A program made the position numbers and the translations under genes. A DNA stretch of 64,000 nucleotides from Gigantopelta aegis (Eukaryota > Mollusca > Gastropoda > Neomphalida > Peltospiridae), in assembly GCF_016097555.1 (NCBI RefSeq), contig NC_054707.1, positions 89,501 through 153,500 of the forward strand. The letters run 5' to 3'. Positions 24,613 through 37,700 of this stretch are shown piece after piece (position 1 is the stretch's first letter; each line of letters starts with the position of its first letter). Under the pieces are notes generated by a model, which saw nothing but the letters and a program-made list of their open reading frames with translations, searched no databases and was not told the DNA's origin.

Positions 24613-26525
24613 CAAGCCCCAGTCTGACGAGCCCCAGTCTTAACAAGGCCCAGTTCTAACAAGCCCCAGTTCTAACAAGCCCCAGTCTTACAAGCCCCAG
24701 TCTAACAAGCCCCAGTCTTACAAGCCCCAGTCTAACAAGCCCCAGTCTAACAAGCCCCAGTCTTACAAGCCCCAGTCTTACAAGCCCCAGTCTAACAAGC
24801 CCCAGTCTAACAAGCCCCAGTCTTACAAGCCCCAGTCTAACAAGCCCCAGTCTTACAAGCCCCAGTCTAACAAGCCCCAGTCTTACAAGCCCCAGTTCTA
24901 ACAAGCCCCAGTCTAACAAGCCCCAGTCTAACAAGCCCCAGTCTTACAAGCCCCAGTCTTACAAGCCCCAGTCTAACAAGCCCCAGTCTAACAAGCCCCA
25001 GTCTTAACAAGCCCCAGTTTAACAAGCCCCAGTCTAACAAGCCCCAGTCTTACAAGCCCCAGTCTTACAAGCCCCAAGCCCCAGTCTTACAAGCCCCAGT
25101 CTTAACAAGCCCCAGTCTAACAAGCCCCAGTCTTACAAGCCCCAGTCTAACAAGCCCTAGTCTTACAAGCCCCAGTCTAACAAGCCCCAGTCTAACAAGC
25201 CCCAGTCTTACAAGCCCCAGTCTTACAAGCCCCAGTTCTAACAAGCCCCAGTCTAACAAGCCCCAGTCTAACAAGCCCCAGTCTTACAAGCCCCAGTTCT
25301 AACAAGCCCCAGTCTAACAAGCCCCAGTCTTACAAGCCCCAGTCTAACAAGCCCCAGTCTAACAAGCCCCAGTCTTACAAGCCCCAGTCTTACAAGCCCC
25401 AGTCTAACAAGCCCCAGTCTTACAAGCCCCAGTCTAACAAGCCCCAGTCTTACAAGCCCGTCTTACAAGCCCCAGTCTAACAAGCCCCAGTCTTACAAGC
25501 CCCAGTCTTACAAGCCCCAGTCTAACAAGCCCCAGTTCTAACAAGCCCCAGTCTTACAAGTCCCAGTCTTAACAAGTCCCAGTCTAACAAGCCCCAGTCT
25601 TACAAGCCCCAGTCTTACAAGCCCCAGTTCTAACAAGCCCCAGTTCTAACAAGCCCCAGTCTTACAAGCCCCAGTCTAACAAGCCCCAGTCTTACAAGCC
25701 CCAGTCTAACAAGCCCCAGTCTAACAAGCCCCAGTCTTACAAGCCCCAGTCTAACAAGCCCCAGTCTAACAAGCCCCAGTCTTACAAGCCCCAGTTCTAA
25801 CAAGCCCCAGTCTTACAAGCCCCAGTCTAACAAGCCCCCATCTTAGTCTAACAAGCCCCAGTCTTACAAGCCCCAGTCTTACAAGCCCCAGTTCTAACAA
25901 GCCCCAGTTCTAACAAGCCCCAGTCTAACAAGCCCCAGTCTAACAAGCCCCAGTCTACCAGTCTAACAAGCCCCAGTCTTACAAGCCCCAGTCTAACAAG
26001 CCTCAGTCTTACAAGCCCCAGTCTAACAAGCCCCAGTCTTACAAGCCCCAGTCTTACAAGCCCCAGTCTAACAAGCCCCAGTCTTACAAGCCCCAGTCTT
26101 ACAAGCCCCAGTCTTACAAGCCCCAGTCTTACAAGCCCCAGTCTAACAAGCCCCAGTCTAACAAGCCCCAGTCTTACAAGCCCCAGTCTAACAAGCCCCA
26201 GTCTTACAAGCCCCAGTCTAACAAGCCCCAGTCTTACAAGCCCCAGTCTAACAAGCCCCAGTCTTACAAGCCCCAGTCTTACAAGCCCCAGTCTAACAAG
26301 CCCCAGTCTAACAAGCCCCAGTCTTACAAGCCCCAGTCTAACAAGCCCCAGTCTAACAAGCCCCAGTCTTACAAGCCCCAGTCTAACAAGCCCCAGTCTT
26401 ACAAGCCCCAGTCTAACAAGCCCCAGTCTTACAAGCCCCAGTCTAACAAGCCCCAGTCTTACAAGCCCCAGTCTTACAAGTCCCAGTCTTAACAAGCCCC
26501 AGTTTAACAAGCCCCAGTCTAACCT
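24613..26525. repeat. 15-bp satellite with two alternating variants (about 125 copies)
   Basis: The unit is either CTTACAAGCCCCAGT or CTAACAAGCCCCAGT, with occasional TTCTAAC (+1 bp) units. On the minus strand this places GGGG every 15 bp. The Leu/Val/Arg/Gly translations of up to 220 aa on the minus strand come from a 5-codon period and are not genes. A fragment of the same unit recurs at 26645-26668 after a poly-C/poly-A tract. Confidence 0.97.
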
Positions 26526-26605
26526 GCAGAGAAAAACTCACAAACAACCAGCAATTACATATACACAGTATTAGTCTGGTGGCAACATCAATAATCATAA
26601 TAATA

Positions 26606-26720
26606 CCCCCCCCCCCAAAAAAAAAAAAAAAAAAAAAAAAAAAAAGCCCCAGTCTTACAAGCCCCAGTAATGGATCTGTATAATGGATCTGTAGAATGGA
26701 TCTGTATAATGGATCTGTAG
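26606..26720. repeat. Poly-C/poly-A tract, satellite fragment and short tandem repeat
   Basis: C13 followed by about 30 A, then two satellite units, then four copies of TAATGGATCTGTA-like sequence. It could be the remains of a retroposed fragment, but there is no clear target duplication. Confidence 0.6.
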
Positions 26721-26851
26721 AGGGGTTTTGATCCTATGATACAAGCACCTCAGGTAAAGATCCTGTTGACTGACCTAGATGCTGCAGTCTGCACAAGACA
26801 GAGCCAAAAGGATATTTTAACAAGGTCATGACTGCTCACATGGAAATTAAA

Positions 26852-27172
26852 AGTTTGTTGTTTAACAACACCACTAGAGCACACCGATTAATTACTGTAA
26901 TCATCGGCTACTGGATGTTAAATATGTGACAATGTTTGACATGTAGCCTTGGAGGAAATCTGATACAAACTTCCATTAGCAGAAAAGAACGTTTTATATG
27001 CACTTTCCCACAGACAGGGCATCACAAACCACAACCTTTGATATGCCAATCATGGGGAACTGGTGGGATGGGAAAAAACCCAACCAGAGAATGGGTCCAC
27101 CAAGGTGATTCAATCCTATGATGCAAGCACCTCATGCGAGCACTCTACTGACTGAGCTAGATCCCGCCCCCA
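26852..27172 (-). mobile_element. tRNA-derived SINE, full length, diverged
   Basis: Reverse copy from the tail (reverse of GTTAAACAAC) through CATCGGCTACTGGATG and CCACAGACAGGGCATCAC. Its head ends GAGCTAGATCCCGCCCCC and has a different internal head segment (CAATCCTATGATGCAAGCAC) from the 5405 copy. Confidence 0.82.
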
Positions 27173-27807
27173 CCCTACCCCACAAGAATCAACAATTACT
27201 CTTGTTTATATCACAACACAGGCACTTGAGGTTATAGTCACAATAACTATAAGATGACATGTAGGAAGTTTGTAATAAATTCAGTGTACATCTACTGATG
27301 GAAAGAAATAAAGGATCACACACACAGATAGCAACAAGAAATAATGACTGCATCAAAAATCAATTCATATTGTCAAAAGTTGACTGGGAACATATAGGCA
27401 GCACATTCAACACTACAGACTTTCAATCCCACATTACAACTTGGTATGAAATACAGACATTACTACGCTAGTTGTGAATTAAATTTAGTCTACAATTTGA
27501 TGTGTTCCCTTGTTTCCTTCCATCAGTATACTAACATATTGCTTTACCGTGTTACCATCCATTAAAATACCATGATTGTGTTTTACTTTCTTGGTCTCCC
27601 CTATGTGTGCTGTAACCTCACCGTGGTGCAGGGGTGTAACATTCTCTTTGAGAATGGCCAATACAGCACAAAATTGAAGTTTTGAGTAAAATTCAGTATC
27701 CGTAAAATTCTGTGATATTTGTGTTTTTGCACAGTTCGATACACTGTTTTTGTTTAAACCTTGAATTTTTATATTGATGTTGATCATCACTTTATTTATT
27801 TGCATTA

Positions 27808-27874
27808 CCATAGTTTGACACCCAATAGCCGATGTATTTTTCGTGCTGGGGTGTCGTTAAACATTCATTCATTT
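27808..27874 (+). mobile_element. SINE tail fragment
   Basis: Only the last part is present: GACACCCAATAGCCGATG then GGGTGTCGTTAAACATTC. Confidence 0.65.
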
Positions 27875-28020
27875 CTTGGTCTAGTATGCATTGTTGATAA
27901 ACGTTATATGCATAGCACACTTAACTGACAATGGTTGAGGAAAGAGTAACCGCCACCAACAGCTCATGCAGTTTTATCACTACAATGTATCTTAACAGTG
28001 GTCATTAAATGCAAGTACAG

Positions 28021-28372
28021 CAGGAAAAATATTTCAAAATCTTAGGTAACCGGAAGTCAGTTCACGTGAGTTTTATGTGAATATAGTTCTCGTAACTGAT
28101 GAGTTAGGCCTACCTAATCCTAAAACACTTGAACTATGGTTCTGTGCTACATTGGTGGTTCTGTGCTACATTGGTGGTTCTGTGCTACATTGGTGGTTCT
28201 GTGCTACATTGGTGGTTCTGTGCTACATTGGTGCTTCAAAAACAAACTGATTTTTACTTTCATTACTGATATATGGTGCTTTTAATGTTAGAATGGAATT
28301 GTTCACTGCGTAACCAATTGGCGGTTCTTGTGATTTTAAAGTTCTCGTGTTCTCGTGAAATATTGTGACCTG
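28021..28372. mobile_element. Non-autonomous CAGG-ended DNA transposon (MITE), copy 1
   Basis: Left end CAGGAAAAATATTTCAAAAT. The right end in reverse complement is CAGGTCACAATATTTCACG. Same family as 47925-49724 and 52568-53679. TACAG or GTACAG flanks both sides, suggesting a 5-6-bp target duplication. A 19-bp internal unit (GGTTCTGTGCTACATTGGT) is tandemly repeated five times at 28138-28232. Non-coding. Confidence 0.75.
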
Positions 28373-28438
28373 TACAGTATAACAATGTTTTACTGATGGT
28401 AACACACATTAATATCATGTGGTTGTATGCATGTTGAA

Positions 28439-28444
28439 TTTATT
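28439..28444 (-). terminator. Candidate EDEM2 polyadenylation signal
   Basis: AATAAA on the minus strand, about 260 bp downstream of the EDEM2 stop codon. It is the nearest clear canonical hexamer in the expected orientation that I found, but not verified. Confidence 0.35.
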
Positions 28445-28704
28445 ACAATTCGTCACAGATCACAGATCGTTACTGGTGCATCAACCCTGCATCACCCCAC
28501 CATCTCTCGCTCAAGCTCCAGGGAAACATGGCTCAACCACCCCTAGAAACTTCCCATGTGAAAGTCTAGACCTGCCCCTGCATACATTCCTACACACATA
28601 CCTGCAATACATGTAGTCTGTAAGTTAGAGGTAGAACATCAAGTGCTTGTTGTGACTACAAATAAAAACATCGCCATAGCAAGAGTATAAAATAAATAAC
28701 AATT

Positions 28705-31700
28705 TTATATATTTAACGGATATTCGAACATTTCTCCAAGAACGGACATGCGCATGTGGAATGGCTGTGCTGGGCAGTGGAAGAGTTCAGGGAGTGTGGA
28801 GTAGTTGAGCGAGTACTGCCTCATCACCTGGTACAGGTGGTAGGTGCTGGGGTGCTGTGTCGTGTTCGTGTCCGCCGATGATGACGTCAGGCTCGCCAGC
28901 ATGTCCATCAGCTGACTGGCCAGACCGAGCCGGCCGCGAGTGCTGCCCCCTACAGGAGTTGTCTTCTCCTCCAGCTTGATCAGCGTTCTGCGTTGACTGT
29001 GAGTCTTGTCATGTCTGATGATGATTTTCGCCGGGTTCTCGTTAAGGTTGGGCGTTTTAACCAGAGTCTCTTTCATCACAGTCACAGGTTTTATTGAAGC
29101 ATTTGGAACATTGGGAAGAACATTTACAGCTTTTTCTTCTCCTGGTACACCTTGCGTACCACTTTCTGGTACACCTTGTGTACCTTCGTGATCTGACGAA
29201 TCTCCCTTTGTAACAATAATATTAGGATCTGCCGACTTGTCGACCTCCTGATCTTTACTGTCACTCTGTGAATCTGTCTGTGTATCTTTCACAGATACAT
29301 CTATTGTCTGTCCATCCACCTGATCTTTATTGTCACTCTGTGAATCTGTCTGTGCCTCCCCTACAGCTACATCTAATGGTCGCCCATCTCCATGACTCTC
29401 AGTCCTCGGTTGTTTCTTCGTCTTCAGCCTGTGCCCGAGCCTGGCTGCCTGTTTGAGCGGTGTGATATCGAGTAGTTCGAGGAGGTTGAGGTTGTCGTGG
29501 AACGTCTGCAGGATGTGACCCTCCTCCTTCTTCTTGGCACTGCAGCAGTGGACCGCGGCCAGATCCAGGGGGTGGGCCTCCGTGTTGAAGATGTAGCCCC
29601 CAGTGTCGATGATGCACTCCCCGCTGGGCGTGTTGATGATGGTGCCGCGCCCCCCTGCGTTGTGCAGGAAGTTGTCCTTGTCAAACAGCAGGTACAGATA
29701 CTTGGCCGTCTCCGCCAGGAAGAACGACTCCATCCGGTCCTCCAGCCGGTGATCACGCACATCCTTGATCTGAAACACACAGAGTTCACACACTGAAACA
29801 ATACAAACTGGAGTGTAATGTCACACGTCTTTCAGCTGAAACACACAGAGTTCACACGATGAAACAATACACACTGGAGTGTAATGTCACACGTCTTTCA
29901 GTTGAAACACACAGAGTTCACACGATGAAACAATACACACTGGAGTGTAATGTCACACGTCTTTCAGCTGAAACGCACAGAGTTCACATGATGAAACAAT
30001 ACACACTGGAGTGTAATGTCACACGTCTTTCAGCTGAAACACAGAGTTCACACACTGAAACAATACAAACTGGAGTGTAATGTCACACGTCTTTCAGCTG
30101 AAACACACAGAGTTCACACGATGAAACAATACACACTGGAGTGTAATGTCACACGTCTTTCAGTTGAAACACACAGAGTTCACACGATGAAACAATACAC
30201 ACTGGAGTGTAATGTCACACGTCTTTCAGCTGAAACACACAGAGTTCACACGATGAAACAATACACACTGAAGTGTAATGTCACACGTCTTTCAGCTGAA
30301 ACACACAGTTCACACACTGAAACAATACACACTGGAGTGTAATGTCACACGTCTTTCAGCTGAAACACACAGAGTTCACACGATGAAACAATACACACTG
30401 GAGTGTAATGTCACATGTCTTTCAGCTGAAACACACAGAGTTCACATACTGAAACAATACACACTGGAGTGTAATGTCACACGTCTTTCAGCTGAAACAC
30501 ACAAGAGTTCACACGATGAAACAATACACACTGGAGTGTAATGTCACACGTCTTTCAGCTGAAACACACAGAGTTCACACACTGAAACAATACACACTGG
30601 AGTGTAATGTCACACGTCTTTCAGCTGAAACACACAGAGTTCACACGATGAAACAATACACACTGGAGTGTAATGTCACACGTCTTTCAGCTGAAACACA
30701 CAGAGTTCACATACTGAAACAATACACACTGGAGTGTAATGTCACACGTCTTTCAGCTGAAACACACACTGAGTTCACACGATGAAAACAATACACACTG
30801 GAGTGTAATGTCACACGTCTTTCAGCTGAAACACACAGAGTTCACACGATGAAACAATACACACTGAAGTGTAATGTCACACGTCTTTCAGCTGAAACAC
30901 ACAGAGTTCACACACTGTAACGGTCCGTACAAATGGCATCCACATTAGACAATGAAACCGACTTAACACTGGAGTTGACAGTAAAACACACAGAGTTCAC
31001 ACGATGAAACAATACATCTAGGAAACTTTTTTTGTAATGCTGATACATATGAAATTAAAACTACTAATGGTGTGGCAAACTGTATTTTATCTGAGCAGAC
31101 AACTGTTCCCTTAATGTTTTTGTTTTTTTGCTGAGGCGATTTTCTAAATTGCAAAGACTGTGGTTACCAGCAACCACTAACAACTACCTGTGTTGTAAAA
31201 TAGTACTAGAACTTACTGTTGCATAGCCGCATGATGTCTTGGCACTGTGTTCTATAGACTCGAGGATGTCGATACCGATCTCCAGCAAATACGGATCCTT
31301 GGTAGCTTGATATAAATACACGACACTCTCTATCAGCTCTGTAAAAGAAAACATCAGAATATACCTCATACACCTTGACCTGTAAGAAAACAAGATACAC
31401 TTCACTTTAACCGAGTTCCAAGTCAAAGATTTCTGTCAACAATATGACGATAACTGATAACATGAAACTATTTCAGTCCTTGAAATTATATCGAGGATAA
31501 TAAACGACTTCCCAGTTATTATCAAATTTATGTCCCGAGTGAAATAATGTTTACTTGTCACGAGCTTTATTTGATAATAACTGGTACCGAGTTTGTTATT
31601 CTATTTATTACCCCAGCTATTTGGGTTATTTTTTTAGCCTTTATTTTCGATACAGCCTATATCGGCTACACGTCCATGTATATAGAAACGACGTAAACTA

Positions 31701-34700
31701 CTTTACTGTGCTGGGTATTGCTTTAACTTTGTATTTTATTCACGGTTCACAGATAATTTTCAAAAATCAAAGTTCTATATATTCTGTAAAAAAAAAATCT
31801 ATAATGAACTACCATTTTGTTACAAGTTTAACACTGAAACCAGAAAGACGTAAATGCTAAAGTTTTAAACTACGTGACGTCATTGTGTGTGCTAGTACCA
31901 AGGTGATTGGATTGTTGGCATCAAATCACCCAATAGTAGTGTACGTTAAACCAATGCATGATAATTGCTCAATGAGAAATTATGATTTTTATTTTCCCCG
32001 TTACGAGTGCCTGCAGGTGTAATAAATAACTTTATATCACTGCTTTTACATACATGTATATCCCTCCCCCCCACCCCCACCCCACCCCCCACCCACCCCC
32101 ACCGAAAACATGTTTTATAAAAGTGTTAAAACACTGACTACTGTACTTTTCACAAAGACTAGATATAACCAGTTTTCATTGTCAGTTACATACCTGGATG
32201 AAATGAGTCACGTACATGGACGAAGTGAGTCATGTACCTGGAAGAAGTGAGTCACACACCTGGACGAAGTGAGTCACGTACCTGGATGAAGTGATCACAC
32301 ACTTGGTCGAAGTGAGTCACATACCTGGATGAAGTGAGTCACGTACCTGGACGAAGTGAGTCACGTACCTGGATGAAGTGATCACACACCTGGACAAAGT
32401 GAATCATGTACCTGGACGAAGTGAGTCACACACCTGGACGAAGTGAGTCATGTACCTGTACAAACTGAGTCACGTACCTGGACGAAGTGAATCACATACC
32501 TGGACGAAGTGTCACACATACCTGGACAAAGTGACACACATACCTGGACGAAGTGAATCACATACCTGGACGAAGTGAATCATATACCTGGACGAAGTGA
32601 ATCATATACCTGGACGAAGTGAATCATATACCTGGACGAAGGGGATAACCCTCTCTGTTGTGGTGGACTTCTGACTTTGGAATGTTGTAATACTCAGGTG
32701 TAAAACCATACTGCTTCCACACCTGGTGAAAGTTGTGGATTGTTTTCATCGCTTTATCAATATCCCCAAGAAGACACTGCAAAAATAACAACATCACCTA
32801 CAACAACTGAACATAATTATTATACTTTACTGATGTATATTGTAAAAGTTCAAATTTGTTTATTCAATGTCAAACATTTGGTAATTTTTTACACAAAGTG
32901 TTAGAGGAAACCTGCTACATTTTTCTACCAACAACAAGGAATATTTTATATGAATTTTCCTCACAGACAGGACAGAACATACCATGGCCTTTGATAAACC
33001 AATCGTGGTGCACTGGTTGGGACAGAAAAAGGCCCAATCAGAGAATGGGTCGACTAGATCAGAGAATGGGTTGACTGGATCAGAGAATGGGTCGACTAGA
33101 TCAGAGAATGGGTCCACTAGATCCTGCCCCCGATGTACCGGTACATACCGGTGACATAAGACACTTAATTATGTGTTGTAGTTTACATACTCTTCAGCAT
33201 TCAATGATTGTCTCAATTACACAAATAAGTAGATAGCAGAGATGTGTGCACAGGAACCAAACTGAATATAACTACACAAATAAGTAGATAGCAGAGATGT
33301 GTGCACAGGAACCAAACTGAATATAACTACACAAATAAGTAAATAGCAGAGATGTGTGCCCAGAAACCAAACTGAATATAACTACACAAATAAGTAGATA
33401 GCAGAGATGTGTGCCCAGAAACCAAACTGAATATAACTACACAAATAAAGTAGATAGCAGAGATGTGTGCCCATGAACCAAACTGAATATAACTACACAA
33501 ATAAAGTAGATAGCAGAGATGTGTGCCCAGGAACCAAACTGAATATAACTACACAAATAAAGTAGATAGCATAGATGTGTGCCCAGGAACCAAACTGAAT
33601 ATAACTACACAAATAAAGTAGATAGCAGAGATCTGTGCCCATGAACCAAACTGAATATAACTACACAAATAAAGTAGATGGCATAGATGTGTGCCCAAGA
33701 ACAAAACTGAATATAAACACACAAATAAAGTAGATAGCAGAGATGTGTGCCCATGAACCAAACTGAATATAACTACACAAATAAAGTAGATAGCACAGAT
33801 GTGTGCCCAGGAACCAAACTGAATATAACTACACAAATAAAGTAGATAGCATAGATGTGTGCCCAGGAACCAAACTGAATATAACTACACAAATAAAGTA
33901 GATAGCAGAGATGTGTGCCCAGGAACCAAACTGAATATAACTACACAAATAAAGTAGATAGCACAGATGTGTGCCCAGGAACCAAACTGAATATAACTAC
34001 ACAAATAAATTGAGAATGACACGAAGCAGGGTTTGTTTTACCTGAATACCAGGCAGGTAACAGTCGAGTGATGTGAACAGAGGAAGAGTTATTCCCCCTT
34101 TTTTCATGTGGGCCCACATGTACCAGTCGTCTCGCTTCAGATGTTTCTCGATTATCTTCTCGTATTCTGCACGATAGAAACTCAAAATTACTCCAGTCTT
34201 CAATAACATGTTAAGCATTTTTCTTCTAAACTGATCTGATTATCATAATGTATTATTTTGTAAATCGTCTGGTGGGCTCCCTTTGTTTAAATAATGATAA
34301 TTTCAAGGAAACTGTTGTTTTGTCAAACCATGTCTGAATAAACTTTGACCAGAGTTAACAATTAACACACCAGCCTCAGTGGTATAGTGGTTACGCCATT
34401 GGAAGTAAGCAGAGGTGGATCTAGAGGGGGACCCCAGGGGCCCGCCCTTCCTAAATTTCCCCCAATGTTTCCTTGATATTCCACCTCATGTCACTGAGGC
34501 CCTCGTAAATGGATTTTCTGGATCCGCCATTGGAAGTAAGGTTCATAGGTATTGGGTTCCACTCCTGATACTGGCTTCCACTCAGAACAACTTTAACGAC
34601 TCGATGACCACCACACCATCTTCTATCTCACTAACAACAACTCTCTGTCCTGGACAGACAGTCCAGATAGCTGAGGTGTGTGCCCAAGACAATATGCTTA

Positions 34701-37700
34701 AACCTTAATTGGATATAAGCAGGAAAAGAACCAACCTACAAATGAAATAAAATGATCAAGTAACAAACAGGTTACAGTTTATGTTTGTTTTGTTGTAAAA
34801 CACACTGATTTATTGTTCAAGTCAAACATTGAGTAATTTTGAAATATAGTCTTAGAGAGGAAACCTGGAACATTTTTCCCTTAGTAGCAAGAATCACGTA
34901 TATGCACCATCCCACAGACAGGATAGCATATACCACAGCCTTTGATATACCAGTTGTGTAGCACCGGCTCAATTAACAAAAATGCAAGCTTTGTATGCTT
35001 TGTAAAACCAAAAACAAATAATTATATATTTTGTAACATAAAGAAAATGCCAAACATATCTGTATATATTTAATTTCAATAATTAAAAGGCTCTGAAATT
35101 AAAAGTTAAAAATTTATTTTATTTAGTGACACAACTATAGAACATCGATTTATTAATCATCAGCTACTGGATGTCAAACATTTTGTAATTCTGACATCTA
35201 ATCTTAGAGGAAACCAGCTACATACCTCCACTAACAATGAGATCTTTATATACACTTGTTTTATATAGGTATAAACCAGGCATGGGAAAAAAAACCCAAC
35301 TGGAGAATTAGTCCACTGAAGTGATTCGATCCTATGACGTAAGCACCTCAGGTGAGAGCTCTACCGACTAAGCTAGATCCCAGCCCTAAAGAGCTCTCTT
35401 AGTGGGGAACGTTTTAACAAGGACAGCAGCAAACTGAAGCTCTGGTCTCTGTCAGTGATTACCTCGGTACATCTGCAGCAGTTCTGGGATTTGAAACATG
35501 ATCGACCCTTTAACGAGATACTCAAAGTACGAGTCTATTCCGCCACCGACTCCCGAATCTAGTGCCGTCCATTTCCCGTCTGACACGTCCACATGGTTAC
35601 CAACCTACAACAAGTAACGTCCACATGGTTACCAACCTACAACATGTTAAAGGTAAAGTTTGTTTAGTTTAACGACACCACTAGAGCACATTGATGTATT
35701 AATCACTGGCTACTTGTTTAGTTTAACGACACCACTAGAGCACATTGATGTATTAATCACTGGCTACTGGATGTCAAACATTTTGTAATTTTTACATTTA
35801 GTCTTAGAGAAAACCTGCTACATTTTTTCACAAGTAGCAAGGGATCTTTTATATGTACCATCCCACAGACAGGATAGCACATACCACAGCCTTGGATATA
35901 CCAGTTGTGGGGATCTTTTATATGTACCATCCCACAGACAGGATAGCACATACCACAGCCTTGGATATACCAGTTGTGGGGATCTTTTATATGTACCATC
36001 CCAGACAGGATAGCACATACCACAGCCTTGGATATACCAGTTGTGGGGATCTTTTATATGTACCATCCCACAGACAGGATAGCACATACCACAGCCTTGG
36101 ATATACCAGTTGTGGGGATCTTTTATATGTACCATCCCACAGACAGGATAGCACATACCACAGCCTTGGATATATCAGTTGTGGGGATCTTTTATATGTA
36201 CCATCCCACAGACAGGATAGCACATACCACAGCCTTGGATATACCAGTTGTGGGGATCTTTTATATGTACCATCCCACAGACAGGATAGCACATACCACA
36301 GCCTTAGATATACCAGTCATGGTATGAGAAATAGCAAAAGTGCCCACTGATGGGGATTGATCCTAGACCGACCGTGCATCAGGCGAACACTTTACCACTG
36401 GGCTACGCCCCAACAAGAAACACAACTGCGTAACACAACTCAGTGACACAACTCAGTAACGTCTCCTGTCACTCGATACAACTCAGTAACGTCCCCTGTC
36501 ACTCGATACAACTCAGTAACGTCTCCTGTCACTCGATACAACTCAGTAACGTCTCCTGTCACTCGATACAACTCAGTAACGTCTCCTGTCACTCGATACA
36601 ACTCAGTAACGTCCCATGTCACTCGATACAACTCAGTAACGCCCCATGTCACTCGATACAACTCAGTAACGTCTCCTGTCACTCGATACAACTCAGTAAC
36701 GTCTCCTTTCATTCGATACAACTCAGTAACGTCTCCTGTCACTCGATACAACTCAGTAACGTCTCCTGTCACTCGATACAACTCAGTAACGTCTCCTGTC
36801 ACTCGATACAACTCAGTAACGTCTCCTGTCACTCGATACAACTCAGTAACGTCTCCTGTCACTCGACACAACTCAGTAACGTCTCCTGTCACTCGACACA
36901 ACTCAGTAACGTCTCATGTCACTCGACACAACTCAGTAACGTCTCCTGTCACTCGACACAACTCATTAACGTCTCCTGTCACTCGACACAACTCAGTAAC
37001 GTCTCCTGTCACTCGACACAACTCAGTAACGTCTCCTGTCACTCGACACAACTCAGCAACGTCTCCTGTCACTCGATACATCTCAGTAACGTCTCCTGTC
37101 ACTCGACACAACTCAGTAACGTCTCCTGTCACTCGATACAACTCAGCAACGTCTCCTGTCACTCGATACATCTCAGTAACGTCTCCTGTCACTCGATACA
37201 TCTCAGCGGAAACATGAAGTATTATTCCTGTTTATTTCAGGTACACTGTATGAGTATGTAAATCAAGTCAGGAAGCAGTTCCGTGACGTAGCTGTGGATG
37301 TGAGGCCTACATGTAGGTGATGACACAAGTCATATCTTATAACACAACGTAGACATTTGAATTTACTTTTTATCTTGTTTCTAAATTTTCTGTCATGACA
37401 CAAAACAACATTTCATGATAAAAGTTTTAATTAGTTCTCACAAGCTCTTCAAAACCAAAAGTCATACTTAAAAAAAACAAATAAATTAATGTTTTTTGTC
37501 TTTGTTGTAATTTCATATGACCAAAATAAAGCATTAAAGAAGATATCTTGCTAGTTGGACATATGGTTAAGGAACACACAAATAAGGAGAGAGGAAACAT
37601 TCTTCTGCCATAATTACTAGCAAGGGATCTTTTATATCACCATCCCACAGACAGGATAATATATACCATGGCATTTGCTACATCAGTTGTGGAGCACTGG

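Noticed and set aside
24656-26510. Leu/Val/Arg/Gly open frames on the minus strand
   Set aside because: Translation of a 15-bp satellite.
29424-29801. Alternative-frame open readings over EDEM2 exon 10, on both strands
   Set aside because: Shadows of the EDEM2 frame, which alone matches the family.
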